64,000 nt of DNA from a virus, in IMG/VR virus record IMGVR_UViG_3300028821_000038, positions 98,315-162,314 of that record, one strand, 5' to 3'. How positions within the stretch are numbered: position 1 is the first letter of the stretch; every line of letters starts with the position of its first letter. A program made the position numbers and the translations under genes. The notes beneath the pieces were generated by a model, which was not told the origin of the DNA, ran no database searches, and was given only the letters and a program-made list of their open reading frames with translations. Shown piece by piece: positions 34,914-43,258 of the stretch.

Positions 34914-36173
34914 ATGTCGATTTCAGATAGAGTCAATCATGATGTTAGGTTTTTTCATGACATTTGGGAGGCAGAGGAATACGATACGGCTAGTGTTAAA
35001 ATACCACATGAATATAACCCAAGGGATAACTATGTAGTGGTAGAGTTCAAGATGCCGTCCATAAAAAGGCAGATACCACAAAGATCCTTTGATGCTATTG
35101 TAGATCAGATGTTTAATATTGGAATGCATCAGTTGAATTATAAAAAAGTAGACAATTCTGAATTTCACACCATGCTAAAGAAGGAGGGGTGGGGTAACAT
35201 TACTAAAATCAGGCGTAGATTTGGAGATGATGTCTATACTTTCTATATCTCTGAAAAGAGGAAGATGAGGGGTTTTGTCGAGGATTATTATATGGCTATA
35301 ATGGTATTTCTTGGGTATCCCCAAAGAGATTATATGCGTCGGGCACCATGCTACAACATTGATCCAAAATGTATTAAGTGTTACGATTTTCTCGCAAGCC
35401 CCGTACTTGATTGGCTGGATGACCCAGAGCCCTATAAAACCACCCTGTATAAATACTTCTTTACACTGCCCGGGGAATTACAGCGTCTATGTATTGCGTA
35501 CTCTAGGGAGATAGCCCGAACACCGGGGACATGCTTTTTGCCGGAGGAACCAGATTACTATATCGTAGATGAGAGTATGAAGTATTTTAATGGTGGCACA
35601 GACAATATTGAAAAGTGGAAAAATATGGTTTTATCAGAAAGGCGGCTTGAAGATAGGATAATGTACCACCTTGAGGTGGGGCCTCCAGATAGGGTTGATT
35701 ATGGAGATGGACCTTCTTTGCCGCCAGATGGAGAGGAGGGTACCGTCAGGAAGCAGTCATTTAGGGGATATGGTTCTCCAGTGATGCTAACTAGATATAA
35801 TTATCGTACTAGTGATACGGTTCCAGATGTGCTTTTGGATGCAATAAGTAGAAATGACTTTGACGCACTTTGGTATGCAGATATGAGGTCATTCAATGCA
35901 AGAAACTCGATAAGTAAGTATTTGTTTAACCATTGGCAGGATGTATGTATGGTCGCAGACGATGGGTGGGTGTGTGGTTGGAATATGGACCAAACTATCG
36001 GCGTTGCATCGGATTTGAGCGGGTATTCAGAGGAGCAGGCTATTCAACTTGCTACTGCATACGGATACGAGACAAGCAGTGGTAGCACCGACAGGATATA
36101 CACTTTGCAGCAAGACAAAATTCAGGGCTATGAATATGAGGAATATGTTGAAAAATATATTAAGCCCGCGTAA
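34914..36173 (+). CDS. Virion protein with FFHD opening, 419 aa
   Basis: CGGGAG precedes ATG 34914. The opening DRVNHDVRFFHDIWEAEEYD shares FFHD with the 19774 product and is followed by a VVVEFKM strand, so it may be a divergent copy of the common docking module. Residues 80-215 are helical and basic and may be an insertion. Last gene of the transcription unit, before a small gap with a TACAAT promoter element. Confidence 0.6.
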   Translation: MSISDRVNHDVRFFHDIWEAEEYDTASVKIPHEYNPRDNYVVVEFKMPSIKRQIPQRSFDAIVDQMFNIGMHQLNYKKVDNSEFHTMLKKEGWGNITKIRRRFGDDVYTFYISEKRKMRGFVEDYYMAIMVFLGYPQRDYMRRAPCYNIDPKCIKCYDFLASPVLDWLDDPEPYKTTLYKYFFTLPGELQRLCIAYSREIARTPGTCFLPEEPDYYIVDESMKYFNGGTDNIEKWKNMVLSERRLEDRIMYHLEVGPPDRVDYGDGPSLPPDGEEGTVRKQSFRGYGSPVMLTRYNYRTSDTVPDVLLDAISRNDFDALWYADMRSFNARNSISKYLFNHWQDVCMVADDGWVCGWNMDQTIGVASDLSGYSEEQAIQLATAYGYETSSGSTDRIYTLQQDKIQGYEYEEYVEKYIKPA

Positions 36174-36178
36174 AAATA

Positions 36179-36186
36179 GATACAAT
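36179..36186 (+). promoter_or_regulatory. TACAAT-type -10 element
   Basis: GATACAAT in the 42-bp gap before the 36216 gene. It shares the 10-mer GATACAATAT with the element at 12822. Confidence 0.4.
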
Positions 36187-36215
36187 ATACTATAAAAACC
36201 CAATAGGAGACTGGT

Positions 36216-37256
36216 ATGATTGATATACAAAACGATTCAAATTTTGCATTCCTGAATATGGCATATGGAGGCGAGATGCCAATAGAGCTGGAGAAGGTTG
36301 CAATGGAAGCCTCTCAAGGCTATGATTTAGATAGATATGTTGATGGTGCATTTGCAGACCAGGAAAATAGAAAATTCCCTATATTCACTCCTGAAATGGC
36401 GGTGCTTAGCGCAGCATATATGCAGCATCAGGATATAGATCCTCTTGTGAAAGAGGCTTGCGAGAGAGCTTTACAGGATTGGGGTATAGAAGGTATATCT
36501 TTGGATAAACAGGAGAGAGAAGAACAATACCTGGAACTTCCCAAGGAGGCCTTTCTATTGAAAGAGGCTCAAAAATTCCCGGTGATAGACAGAGACACTC
36601 TTGAAAAATCAGCATATGCAGTCAAGTCTTCACTGGGACAAATGGACATTCCGCAAAGAGTAGAAGCTTGTACGAATCTTTACAAGAAAGCTGTTTATGA
36701 ATACGATGTTGATCCAACCGAGCTGGGAGAGGATATCGTTAGCTATGCACAGGAGGCTCCATGTAGCCTAGTGAAGCTTGCTATGTCCATCAATGAGAGA
36801 TACGCAGAAACAGGCGAGCAGGGGTATCAAGATTACCTCGAAAAATTAAGTGCTTATGCTACGCAACACAAGGATGAATCATATATCTTTGATAAGTCGC
36901 TAATGTCTGGTATGGCCGTCGAACTATATTACCTAGACAAAGAGGCTGGCATACAGGGTGAGTTTGATGCAATTAGAGATGTATTTAACTCACCATTCTA
37001 TGTGAATGAAAACGGGGAGCTTGAAAAGGCCGCCACAGTAAGTAGTGTGGTGATTGGGGATTATTATATCCCAGAGCAAGCTCTTGAGAAAGTGGCACGA
37101 GAAGAGTTTGCGGAAGCATTCCCAGGGCTTGATGAAGAAGTGTATGTAGGAGACGATCTTGACCCAGATAAGCTGGTACAGGTAGTGGACGAAGTTTTGA
37201 TTATCCCGGAGTCTAAAAATCAAGTAGGGGAGTTTTTGAATCAGTATGTTAACTAA
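36216..37256 (+). CDS. Helical virion-type protein with repeated (E/D)KxA motifs, 346 aa
   Basis: ATAGGAG precedes ATG 36216. Largely helical and acidic. At least seven K-x-A-type sites are spaced along the chain: ELEKVAMEA, LLKEAQK, LEKSAYAV, LYKKAVYE, LVKLAMSI, YLDKEAG, LEKAATV and LEKVAREE. The same motif dominates the 3471 product. Candidate roles are scaffold, internal head protein or protease substrate. It ends overlapping the 37246 gene. Confidence 0.65.
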   Translation: MIDIQNDSNFAFLNMAYGGEMPIELEKVAMEASQGYDLDRYVDGAFADQENRKFPIFTPEMAVLSAAYMQHQDIDPLVKEACERALQDWGIEGISLDKQEREEQYLELPKEAFLLKEAQKFPVIDRDTLEKSAYAVKSSLGQMDIPQRVEACTNLYKKAVYEYDVDPTELGEDIVSYAQEAPCSLVKLAMSINERYAETGEQGYQDYLEKLSAYATQHKDESYIFDKSLMSGMAVELYYLDKEAGIQGEFDAIRDVFNSPFYVNENGELEKAATVSSVVIGDYYIPEQALEKVAREEFAEAFPGLDEEVYVGDDLDPDKLVQVVDEVLIIPESKNQVGEFLNQYVN

Positions 37257-38202
37257 GGCGACATATAGTTCTCCCGATATAGAGGTTTCTCAAGCAGGAA
37301 ACCTCTCATGCATTATAAATGTTGATTTTGGGGAGGCTTTACAAAAATACGGCTCTATGGCAATGTTTTTTGTATCGGTAGATGACCATATTATTGATAC
37401 AGAATACCGTGAGTTGGCTGCAGAGTTTTCTTTAGATGCCGAATATGTGTTCAATAATGAGGATGTGCAAAATGTGCACTATCTGAAATATGTAAATTTT
37501 GTACCGTGCATAGAGGAGTTTGGATGTCGAAATATAGAGCATGAGCCTGATCCTTTTGGGGATGAGAGTGGCTTATTGCTGATTACCGGCAACAATACAT
37601 GCGAAGATGCCTGCAAAAATTATACTGTACATGAATACATAGAAGGGTATGCCGACGGTATATATAATCAGGCGATAGATTTAGGAAGTGTCAAGAATAC
37701 AAATCGATACCTCAAGATATACAATCTTGAATTGTTTGAGGGGATGACTTTTTCTATGTGGTTCAATTTGCCTGATGGGGCATCTAGTGATGTTGAGTAT
37801 TTTACATTCTTTTCACTAGCTGATTACTTTAAGGTGAAACATCTTGCGCTTCAGTATATTCCGTCTAGTGAAATGATTCGTATTTTTGTAAACGGGACAG
37901 CATATAGCGGAAAGGTAGGGAGTATTCCAGAGGGGGAGTGGCATTTTATCTCCCTTGTTATAGATAACACAGTGGCAACAGTATTCATAAATAACTCCAG
38001 GTTCGAGATTCCCATAAAGCAGATGTCATTGAATTACTCCAAAAACAATGTATTTATTGTGGCACAGGAACAGGATAGGGTTGGTGGATATTTCGATGAA
38101 AACCAATGTTTGTTTGGCAAAATAGACCAGATTAGAATATTTAAAAAGCCCTTAAGTTGTGATAGAATTGCAATGATTAGGGAAGAGAAAATAAAATATT
38201 AG
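37246..38202 (+). CDS. LamG-like tail protein, 318 aa
   Basis: It overlaps the end of the 36216 gene by 11 bases. The N-terminal 60 residues are a beta module with MAMFFVSVDD. A LamG-like fold occupies about 145-315 (FSMWFNLPDGAS…MIRIFVNGT…EWHFISLVIDN…KIDQIRIFKKPLS). A glycan-binding role is plausible. Last phage gene before the insertion element. Confidence 0.65.
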   Translation: MLTKATYSSPDIEVSQAGNLSCIINVDFGEALQKYGSMAMFFVSVDDHIIDTEYRELAAEFSLDAEYVFNNEDVQNVHYLKYVNFVPCIEEFGCRNIEHEPDPFGDESGLLLITGNNTCEDACKNYTVHEYIEGYADGIYNQAIDLGSVKNTNRYLKIYNLELFEGMTFSMWFNLPDGASSDVEYFTFFSLADYFKVKHLALQYIPSSEMIRIFVNGTAYSGKVGSIPEGEWHFISLVIDNTVATVFINNSRFEIPIKQMSLNYSKNNVFIVAQEQDRVGGYFDENQCLFGKIDQIRIFKKPLSCDRIAMIREEKIKY

Positions 38203-38205
38203 AGG

Positions 38206-38247
38206 TTGACAACAAGTAGCAAATTTGTTATACTTCTTTAACAAATG
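38206..38247 (+). promoter_or_regulatory. tnpA promoter with overlapping inverted repeat
   Basis: TTGACA (38206-38211) and TATACT (38229-38234) are spaced by 17 bp, close to the ideal sigma70 promoter. The inverted repeat ATTTGTTA/TAACAAAT spans the -10 region and could be an operator. The MerR-type N-terminus of TnpA makes self-repression possible, but that is inference. Confidence 0.65.
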
Positions 38248-38263
38248 TTAATAGGAGTAACAA

Positions 38264-38851
38264 ATGTACGTACCTTCCAGGGTGGCGGCCCGTCGCCTGG
38301 GAGTGCATCCAAATACTTTAAGGAGGTGGGCAGATGAAGGCAAGATCGAAGCAATCAGAACAGAATCCGGCCAGCGTCGCTATGATGTGGACGCCTACCT
38401 CGGGAAGCACTCCCGCCTCCGCACTGTCTGCTATTGCCGCGTCAGTAGTTATAAGCAAAAAGACGACCTCGAACGGCAGGTCGAGTTCATGCGAAAGCGA
38501 TACCCCGAAGCGGAAATTGTCAAGGACGTCGCCTCGGGGCTCAACTTCCGCCGCAAAGGGCTTAAAGCCATATTGGAATCCGCGCTTGGGGGAGATCGCA
38601 TCGAGCTTGTGGTTGCCCACCGAGACCGACTTGCACGCTTCGGCTTCGACCTTATTGAATGGATTATCGAACGCAGCGGTGGCCGGGTCGTGGTTCTGGA
38701 CAAGACTGAGCTTTCCCCGGAACAGGAACTCACAAAAGACCTGCTCAGTATCCTACACGTCTTCTCTGCCCGGCTACACGGACTTAGAAGTTACAAAGAC
38801 CAGGTTAAACAGGCTCTATCCGACAAAGGAGCAACGAAAGATTCTGCTTGA
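38264..38851 (+). CDS. tnpA: IS607-family serine recombinase TnpA
   Basis: 195 residues, normal for the family. Residues 1-45 are a MerR-like helix-turn-helix (PSRVAARRLGVHPNTLRRWADEGKI). The catalytic domain follows, with the nucleophile in CYCRVSSYKQK (Ser61) and the family arginines in RDRLARFGFDLIEWI. It cuts and rejoins DNA through a covalent serine intermediate. GGAGTAA lies upstream. The TnpB homology region begins within its last 60 bases in another frame. The protein looks intact. Confidence 0.9.
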   Translation: MYVPSRVAARRLGVHPNTLRRWADEGKIEAIRTESGQRRYDVDAYLGKHSRLRTVCYCRVSSYKQKDDLERQVEFMRKRYPEAEIVKDVASGLNFRRKGLKAILESALGGDRIELVVAHRDRLARFGFDLIEWIIERSGGRVVVLDKTELSPEQELTKDLLSILHVFSARLHGLRSYKDQVKQALSDKGATKDSA

Positions 38852-39920
38852 ATGGATCGGGGCGTCCCGCTTCGTTTATAATCTTACTGTCGAAAAGCTG
38901 CAAGCCCATAGCGGGCCTACTCCCAATTGGATGGCGTTCTGGAAAAACGAGGTCGCCCCGGAGCTTCCGGAGTGGTGCGATCCGATTTCATTCCAGGTCA
39001 AAAAGATCGCCGTCCGGGATGCCATCAATGCGTTGAAAGAGGGGAAAAAGCGAGTCAAAAAAGGCATTATTCCGTACTTCAAGCTCCACTTCCGCAGCAG
39101 AAAGAGCCCCGTGCAATCCTGCTTTATTCCTTCAAGCGCCATCAAAGAATCGGGAATCTATCCCAGGGTTTCCGGCAAGGGCCTTCGGTACGCCGAGCCT
39201 TTGCCGGAGTCCCCTATGGACTCCCGCCTGATCTTCCGTGGTGGAAAATTCTACCTTGCCTTACCGAGAAAAGAAGTATGCGCCGTAGCCGAGAACCAAG
39301 GGCGGCGTATCGTCTCTATCGACCCGGGCATCCGTAGTTTTCACACCTTCTACTCCCCAATCGGAGTGGCCGGAAGCATCGGGCGTGACGACTTTTCCCG
39401 TATCGTGCGCCTTGCTCAGCATCTTGACGATCTGCTCTCCAGGACTTCCAAAGCAGGCAAGCAGCGTCGCCGGAGAATGTACCGGGCTGCGGATCGTATG
39501 CGCGAAAAGATTCGTAACCTGATCGACGAGCTACACCACAAGACCGCCCGGTTTTACGTCGATAATTTTGATGTGATTCTGCTGCCGGCCTTCGAGACCT
39601 CGGAGATGGCGCGAAAAGCCACTCGGAAGATTCGCAGCAAGTCGGTCCGGTCTATGATGACCTTCGCGCATTACCGCTTCGCCCAGTTTTTGAAGCATAA
39701 AGCGTTCGAGACCGGAAAAGTCGTTCTAACCGTTACCGAAGAGTACACCTCCAAAACGAATCCATATACTGGAGAGCTGATGACTATCGGTTCCCGCCGC
39801 AGGGTTCGGATCGGTGACGATTGGGTTGATAGAGACCACTTAGGCGCATTCGGGATTTTCCTGAAAGCTTTGGGAGATTTCCCCGACCACTTTCGGGTGG
39901 TCGCAGTTAACGAAAGTTAA
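38679..39920 (+). CDS. tnpB: TnpB RNA-guided nuclease, zinc-ribbon residues lost
   Basis: TnpB homology starts near 38790 (TKTRLNRLYPTKEQRKILLEW). The only in-frame standard initiator upstream is GTG 38679, inside tnpA, so the true start is uncertain. RuvC residues are visible: Asp in SIDPGIRSF, Glu in LLPAFETSEMA, Asp in WVDRDHLGAFG. TnpB normally has a CPxCG…CxxC zinc ribbon between the last two. Here the first half reads EYTSKTNPYTGEL and the second lacks cysteines. Known TnpB proteins are guided by an omega RNA to cut DNA. Activity without the ribbon is an open question. Confidence 0.85.
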   Translation: MAGSWFWTRLSFPRNRNSQKTCSVSYTSSLPGYTDLEVTKTRLNRLYPTKEQRKILLEWIGASRFVYNLTVEKLQAHSGPTPNWMAFWKNEVAPELPEWCDPISFQVKKIAVRDAINALKEGKKRVKKGIIPYFKLHFRSRKSPVQSCFIPSSAIKESGIYPRVSGKGLRYAEPLPESPMDSRLIFRGGKFYLALPRKEVCAVAENQGRRIVSIDPGIRSFHTFYSPIGVAGSIGRDDFSRIVRLAQHLDDLLSRTSKAGKQRRRRMYRAADRMREKIRNLIDELHHKTARFYVDNFDVILLPAFETSEMARKATRKIRSKSVRSMMTFAHYRFAQFLKHKAFETGKVVLTVTEEYTSKTNPYTGELMTIGSRRRVRIGDDWVDRDHLGAFGIFLKALGDFPDHFRVVAVNES

Positions 39921-39925
39921 GAAAA
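39770..39925 (+). ncRNA. Candidate omega RNA region of TnpB
   Basis: In TnpB elements the guide RNA overlaps the 3' end of tnpB and ends at the element boundary. Here two clean hairpins sit at the end: CGACCAC/GTGGTCG (39884-39890/39897-39903), and TTAAC-GAAA-GTTAA (39907-39920), which contains the stop codon. The following AAGAAAAAAGGATCGGACTG would then be flank or guide. Boundaries are inferred. Confidence 0.4.
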
Positions 39926-39940
39926 AAGGATCGGACTGAT

Positions 39941-40675
39941 ATGACGGGAGCTGCAAAAGATATAATTAGAATTTCATACAGGCTTGATACACTAAAGCAA
40001 TTCATAGGAAACATCAAGAAAGAGTCATATTTGGCCGCTTTTAGTGATGAGAATTTTTCCGGATTTGTGTTGTACTATGTTGCAGATAAATATTTCGGTG
40101 ATATATATGAGCTTGAGATAGAAACGATAAACATCACAATGGAAAAATACCCCAAAAACAGAGACAAGCTAAAAGCTCTTGTGTCTACTATGCAAAGCGA
40201 TGCTGTATGGACTAATGCTTTTGCTTTTTCTACTGCGGTATCTGCCTTTAATAATCTGGATATAGATCCAACCCTGATCCCTTCGAGAAAACCCGATGAG
40301 TTAGCGTGGGGAATGGCTAATATAGCAGGTCTTGAAGGTGCCATAGGTATGCCATTCAAAACAAAGGTACTTGGTACAATCGCGGCATCCTTAATGGATG
40401 ATGGATGGACTGCACCTCCGCTATTCTTGATGTTCAAAAATGTGAGTGATTACTTTGACAATGATGAGTATATTGAAAATATAAAGCAGACCATAGGCCA
40501 TCTAACCCTAAAGGATATAGTATCCATGAATGATTTTTCAGGACTAGGGATAGATGGAAGGCCAGATCTTAAAAATTATTTAGCCAGAACACAGGAGTAC
40601 GCACATGGGATATTGAAGAAATATAACAAGTTGCAATTTGATTGGGAAACTGCAATTAGTGGCGGCGTTGCATAA
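39941..40675 (+). CDS. Terminase-adjacent virion/packaging protein, 244 aa
   Basis: ATG 39941, with AAAAGGA about 12 bases upstream. A mixed helical protein of moderate charge, no enzymatic motif. It lies directly before TerL, where small terminase subunits often sit. It lacks a clear N-terminal DNA-binding helix-turn-helix, so the small-terminase role is only possible. The upstream flank was changed by the IS607 insertion. Confidence 0.6.
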   Translation: MTGAAKDIIRISYRLDTLKQFIGNIKKESYLAAFSDENFSGFVLYYVADKYFGDIYELEIETINITMEKYPKNRDKLKALVSTMQSDAVWTNAFAFSTAVSAFNNLDIDPTLIPSRKPDELAWGMANIAGLEGAIGMPFKTKVLGTIAASLMDDGWTAPPLFLMFKNVSDYFDNDEYIENIKQTIGHLTLKDIVSMNDFSGLGIDGRPDLKNYLARTQEYAHGILKKYNKLQFDWETAISGGVA

Positions 40676-40686
40676 GGAGAATAGGT

Positions 40687-42255
40687 ATGCCTAAGAGGAT
40701 TACCCAGTCACAGTTTGCTCAGGCTACATTGGAACTTAAAGGGAAGCCTTTTGGGTTTACTCTGCACGCGCCCTTTAGGGAGATATACGATTGGCCCAAG
40801 AGGCGAATATTACTCAAGACTGCACGACAGGTTGGGAAATCTACCTTTTTGTCTGCTCATTCTCTTACAAAATGTGCTACCAAAAGTCATAGGAGAGTAT
40901 TTTATGCTTCCACTTCAGAGAAGCAGGCCCGGGAATTTGCCAGGGTAAAACTAAATGAATTGCTTAGCAGAAGTCCAAGAATAAGAAATATTCTTTTAAA
41001 TAAGAGTGTGGGGGATATAAACGATTCCGTTTTTGAGAAGCAATTTTCAAATGGCTCAGGAATCACTGTTTCATATATGAAAGAAAATGCGGACCGAACC
41101 CGCGGGTACTCAGCTGATGATTTGATGCTCGATGAAGTGCAGGATATGGATCCGTCCGAAATTCCGATTGTAGAAGAGATCCTGTCTGCTTCACTGGATC
41201 CTTCCAGGTTTTATACTGGAACCCCTAAGACACTCGATAACCATATTGAGCACAAATGGCAACTATCTACCAAGCACGAAGTATTTTTTAGATGCAAATC
41301 ATGTCGCAAGCTCAATAGTATTGGCTATAGAAATATAGGCAAAAAGGGGCCAATATGCACTAGTTGTGGTGGTCTATTGGATATAGCTGGAGAACATATA
41401 TGGGTGCCAACATATGATAGGACGGGGCCAGAGCCCTACTATCTTGGTGCTAGGGTTCCACAGCCAGCTCTATTGCTACATGCGGGCTTTCCCGAAAAAT
41501 GGAAAGATTTGCTCTTTAAATATGAAACATATGACGAATCAAAATTCTCAAATGAGGTGCTGGGCTTATCTCATAGTACTGGTACTAGATTTCTCACTCT
41601 CGATGACATTATCAACCATTGTAACGGTGAGGTGTGCCTGGACATGCCTACAGAGCGGACATTCCGACTGTATGATATGCTTGTAATGGGAATAGACTGG
41701 TCTGGGGATGGTGTGAGTGAGGTTTCAAGAAATGCTGTTGTCATTTTAGGGAGGAGAGCAGGTGATCCAAAACAGAGATTGCAAGTGGTTTACAAGAAAA
41801 TATTCCCTAGGGGGGATATGCTGAAGATTGTAAAAGACATAGTGATGATTGCCAATTTGTTCAGGGTAAGGGTTGTGGGCGCAGATGCAGGAGAGGGTGC
41901 ACTAAACAACTCGTATATAGCTGATTCACTGGGTGCCCACAGGGTACAGCCCTTTAGATATGGGGCATATGATCTTCCTATTAGAATGTCCAAGGATATG
42001 CGGACAGTATATCTGGATAAGACTAGCGCAATAGATGATATTTTCAAGAAGATTAAAGAGGGGCAATTTATATTTCCCCCATATGAAACATTCAAACAGG
42101 AGACTAGTGATATCTTGGCTGAATTTGAAATGGTTACCAACAGCGGGAGAAAGGTGTATACTCACAGTCCAAACGATCCGGACGACTGGCTTCACGCTTT
42201 GACATTTGCATACAATGCGTACAAGATTGCGGTAGGAGCGGTCAAGTTCTATTAA
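40687..42255 (+). CDS. terL: Terminase large subunit (TerL)
   Basis: 522 residues. It pumps DNA into the prohead and cuts it. ATPase: Walker A TARQVGKST (about 45-53), Walker B LMLDEVQD (146-153). A Cys4 insert follows (FRCKSCRKLN…ICTSCGG, CxxC at 203-206 and 224-227). The RNase H-like nuclease domain shows GIDWSG (about Asp337), VVGADAGEG (Asp400) and DDWLHAL near the C-terminus. AAGGAG lies upstream. The zinc insert is found in some TerL subgroups. Confidence 0.93.
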   Translation: MPKRITQSQFAQATLELKGKPFGFTLHAPFREIYDWPKRRILLKTARQVGKSTFLSAHSLTKCATKSHRRVFYASTSEKQAREFARVKLNELLSRSPRIRNILLNKSVGDINDSVFEKQFSNGSGITVSYMKENADRTRGYSADDLMLDEVQDMDPSEIPIVEEILSASLDPSRFYTGTPKTLDNHIEHKWQLSTKHEVFFRCKSCRKLNSIGYRNIGKKGPICTSCGGLLDIAGEHIWVPTYDRTGPEPYYLGARVPQPALLLHAGFPEKWKDLLFKYETYDESKFSNEVLGLSHSTGTRFLTLDDIINHCNGEVCLDMPTERTFRLYDMLVMGIDWSGDGVSEVSRNAVVILGRRAGDPKQRLQVVYKKIFPRGDMLKIVKDIVMIANLFRVRVVGADAGEGALNNSYIADSLGAHRVQPFRYGAYDLPIRMSKDMRTVYLDKTSAIDDIFKKIKEGQFIFPPYETFKQETSDILAEFEMVTNSGRKVYTHSPNDPDDWLHALTFAYNAYKIAVGAVKFY

Positions 42256-42302
42256 GTGTTGTTTTGATATGCTGCATATATACTTTGAGTTTGGAGGAAT
42301 AT

Positions 42303-43160
42303 ATGGCCAATAAGTAGTATCAGCCATTTATAAAATGGGTAGGCGGCAAGAGAGGATTGCTTGAGCAGTTGCTTCCGTTTTTTCCTTACGGGTTTAATAG
42401 ATACCATGAGCCGTTTGTTGGGGGTGGTGCCGTTTTTTTTGAGTTGTATTCTTGGGGTCTTCTAAAGAATAAAGATGTTTATCTGTCAGATATCAACAGT
42501 GAGCTTGTGAATGCATATCTGGTAGTAAGAGACAAGCCCGATGATCTACTTGAGAAACTAAAGGCACACAAAGAGCAGCACTCTAAAGAGTTCTATTATA
42601 AAATCAGAGAGTTAGACCGGGCTGATGATTTTAAGAACTTGCCTGATGTAGATAGAGCTGCAAGATTTATCTATCTCAATAAAACATGCTTCAATGGCCT
42701 CTACAGAGTAAATAAGAAGGGATACTTCAATACTCCAGTAGGTTCATATAAAAATCCAAATATCGTGGATACTGATACTATTCTAAATGCAAGCGAGGCA
42801 TTGCAGGGGGTACACATAGAGTGTAGAGGGTTTGAAGAGGTGATAAATAATGCAGATAAAGGTGATCTTGTATATCTGGATCCTCCATATTATCCGCTTA
42901 GCACTACATCCAGCTTTACATCATATGATAGTAATTGTTTTCTCGAGGATGAGCAATATAAGCTTTATGAAGTTTTTGATAAATTGTTCACCAAAGGATG
43001 CTATGTAATAGAAAGCAATTCTTACACAGAGTTTATTAAAAGGTTGTATTTTAAGTTTCATATAGAAACAGTATACGCCAATAGAAGCGTCAACTCGAAG
43101 CCCAACAATAGGGGCCCTATTCCAGAGGTGGTGATTGTTGGAGGTATATCATTGGTATAG
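42303..43160 (+). pseudogene. dam: Dam-type DNA adenine methylase with amber codon 5
   Basis: ATG 42303 has GGAGGA five bases upstream and reads MANK, then TAG (42315-42317), then YQPFIKWVGGKRGLLEQL, the conserved SAM-binding start of Dam enzymes. The rest is complete, with the catalytic DPPYYP (LVYLDPPY) and a normal length of about 280 residues. The only start after the TAG is TTG 42357, which would remove FIKWVGGK and should give an inactive enzyme. MANKQYQPF would be a normal Dam start, so TAG fits a CAG-to-TAG change. It is either a null mutant or read through. Confidence 0.8.
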
Positions 43161-43227
43161 GCTTGAGTTTTATTTGGGAGTGTTTTTTTGGGCGCACAAA
43201 AGTATTTTGTAGATATGCTGCCAACAT

Positions 43228-43235
43228 TGTACAAT
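43228..43235 (+). promoter_or_regulatory. TACAAT-type -10 element
   Basis: TGTACAAT, 24 bp before ATG 43259. The stretch GATATGCTGC just upstream (43212-43221) also occurs before the Dam gene (42266-42275). Confidence 0.35.
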
Positions 43236-43258
43236 ATTAAAAAAATATGGAGTACCAG

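Larger units (their letters stand above)
38203..39925 (+). mobile_element. IS607-family insertion element
   Basis: It holds a serine recombinase TnpA and an overlapping TnpB in the same direction, the usual IS607 layout. GC content rises sharply between about 38264 and 39920 relative to the phage, a sign of recent arrival from a GC-richer host. IS607 has no terminal inverted repeats, so the ends are approximate: the left end lies after the stop at 38202, the right end just after the TnpB stop. It sits between two phage genes and appears not to break either. Confidence 0.85.

Noticed and set aside
38334-38678. TnpB extended N-terminus inside tnpA
   Set aside because: This part is out-of-frame tnpA sequence without TnpB similarity; the conserved protein begins near 38790.
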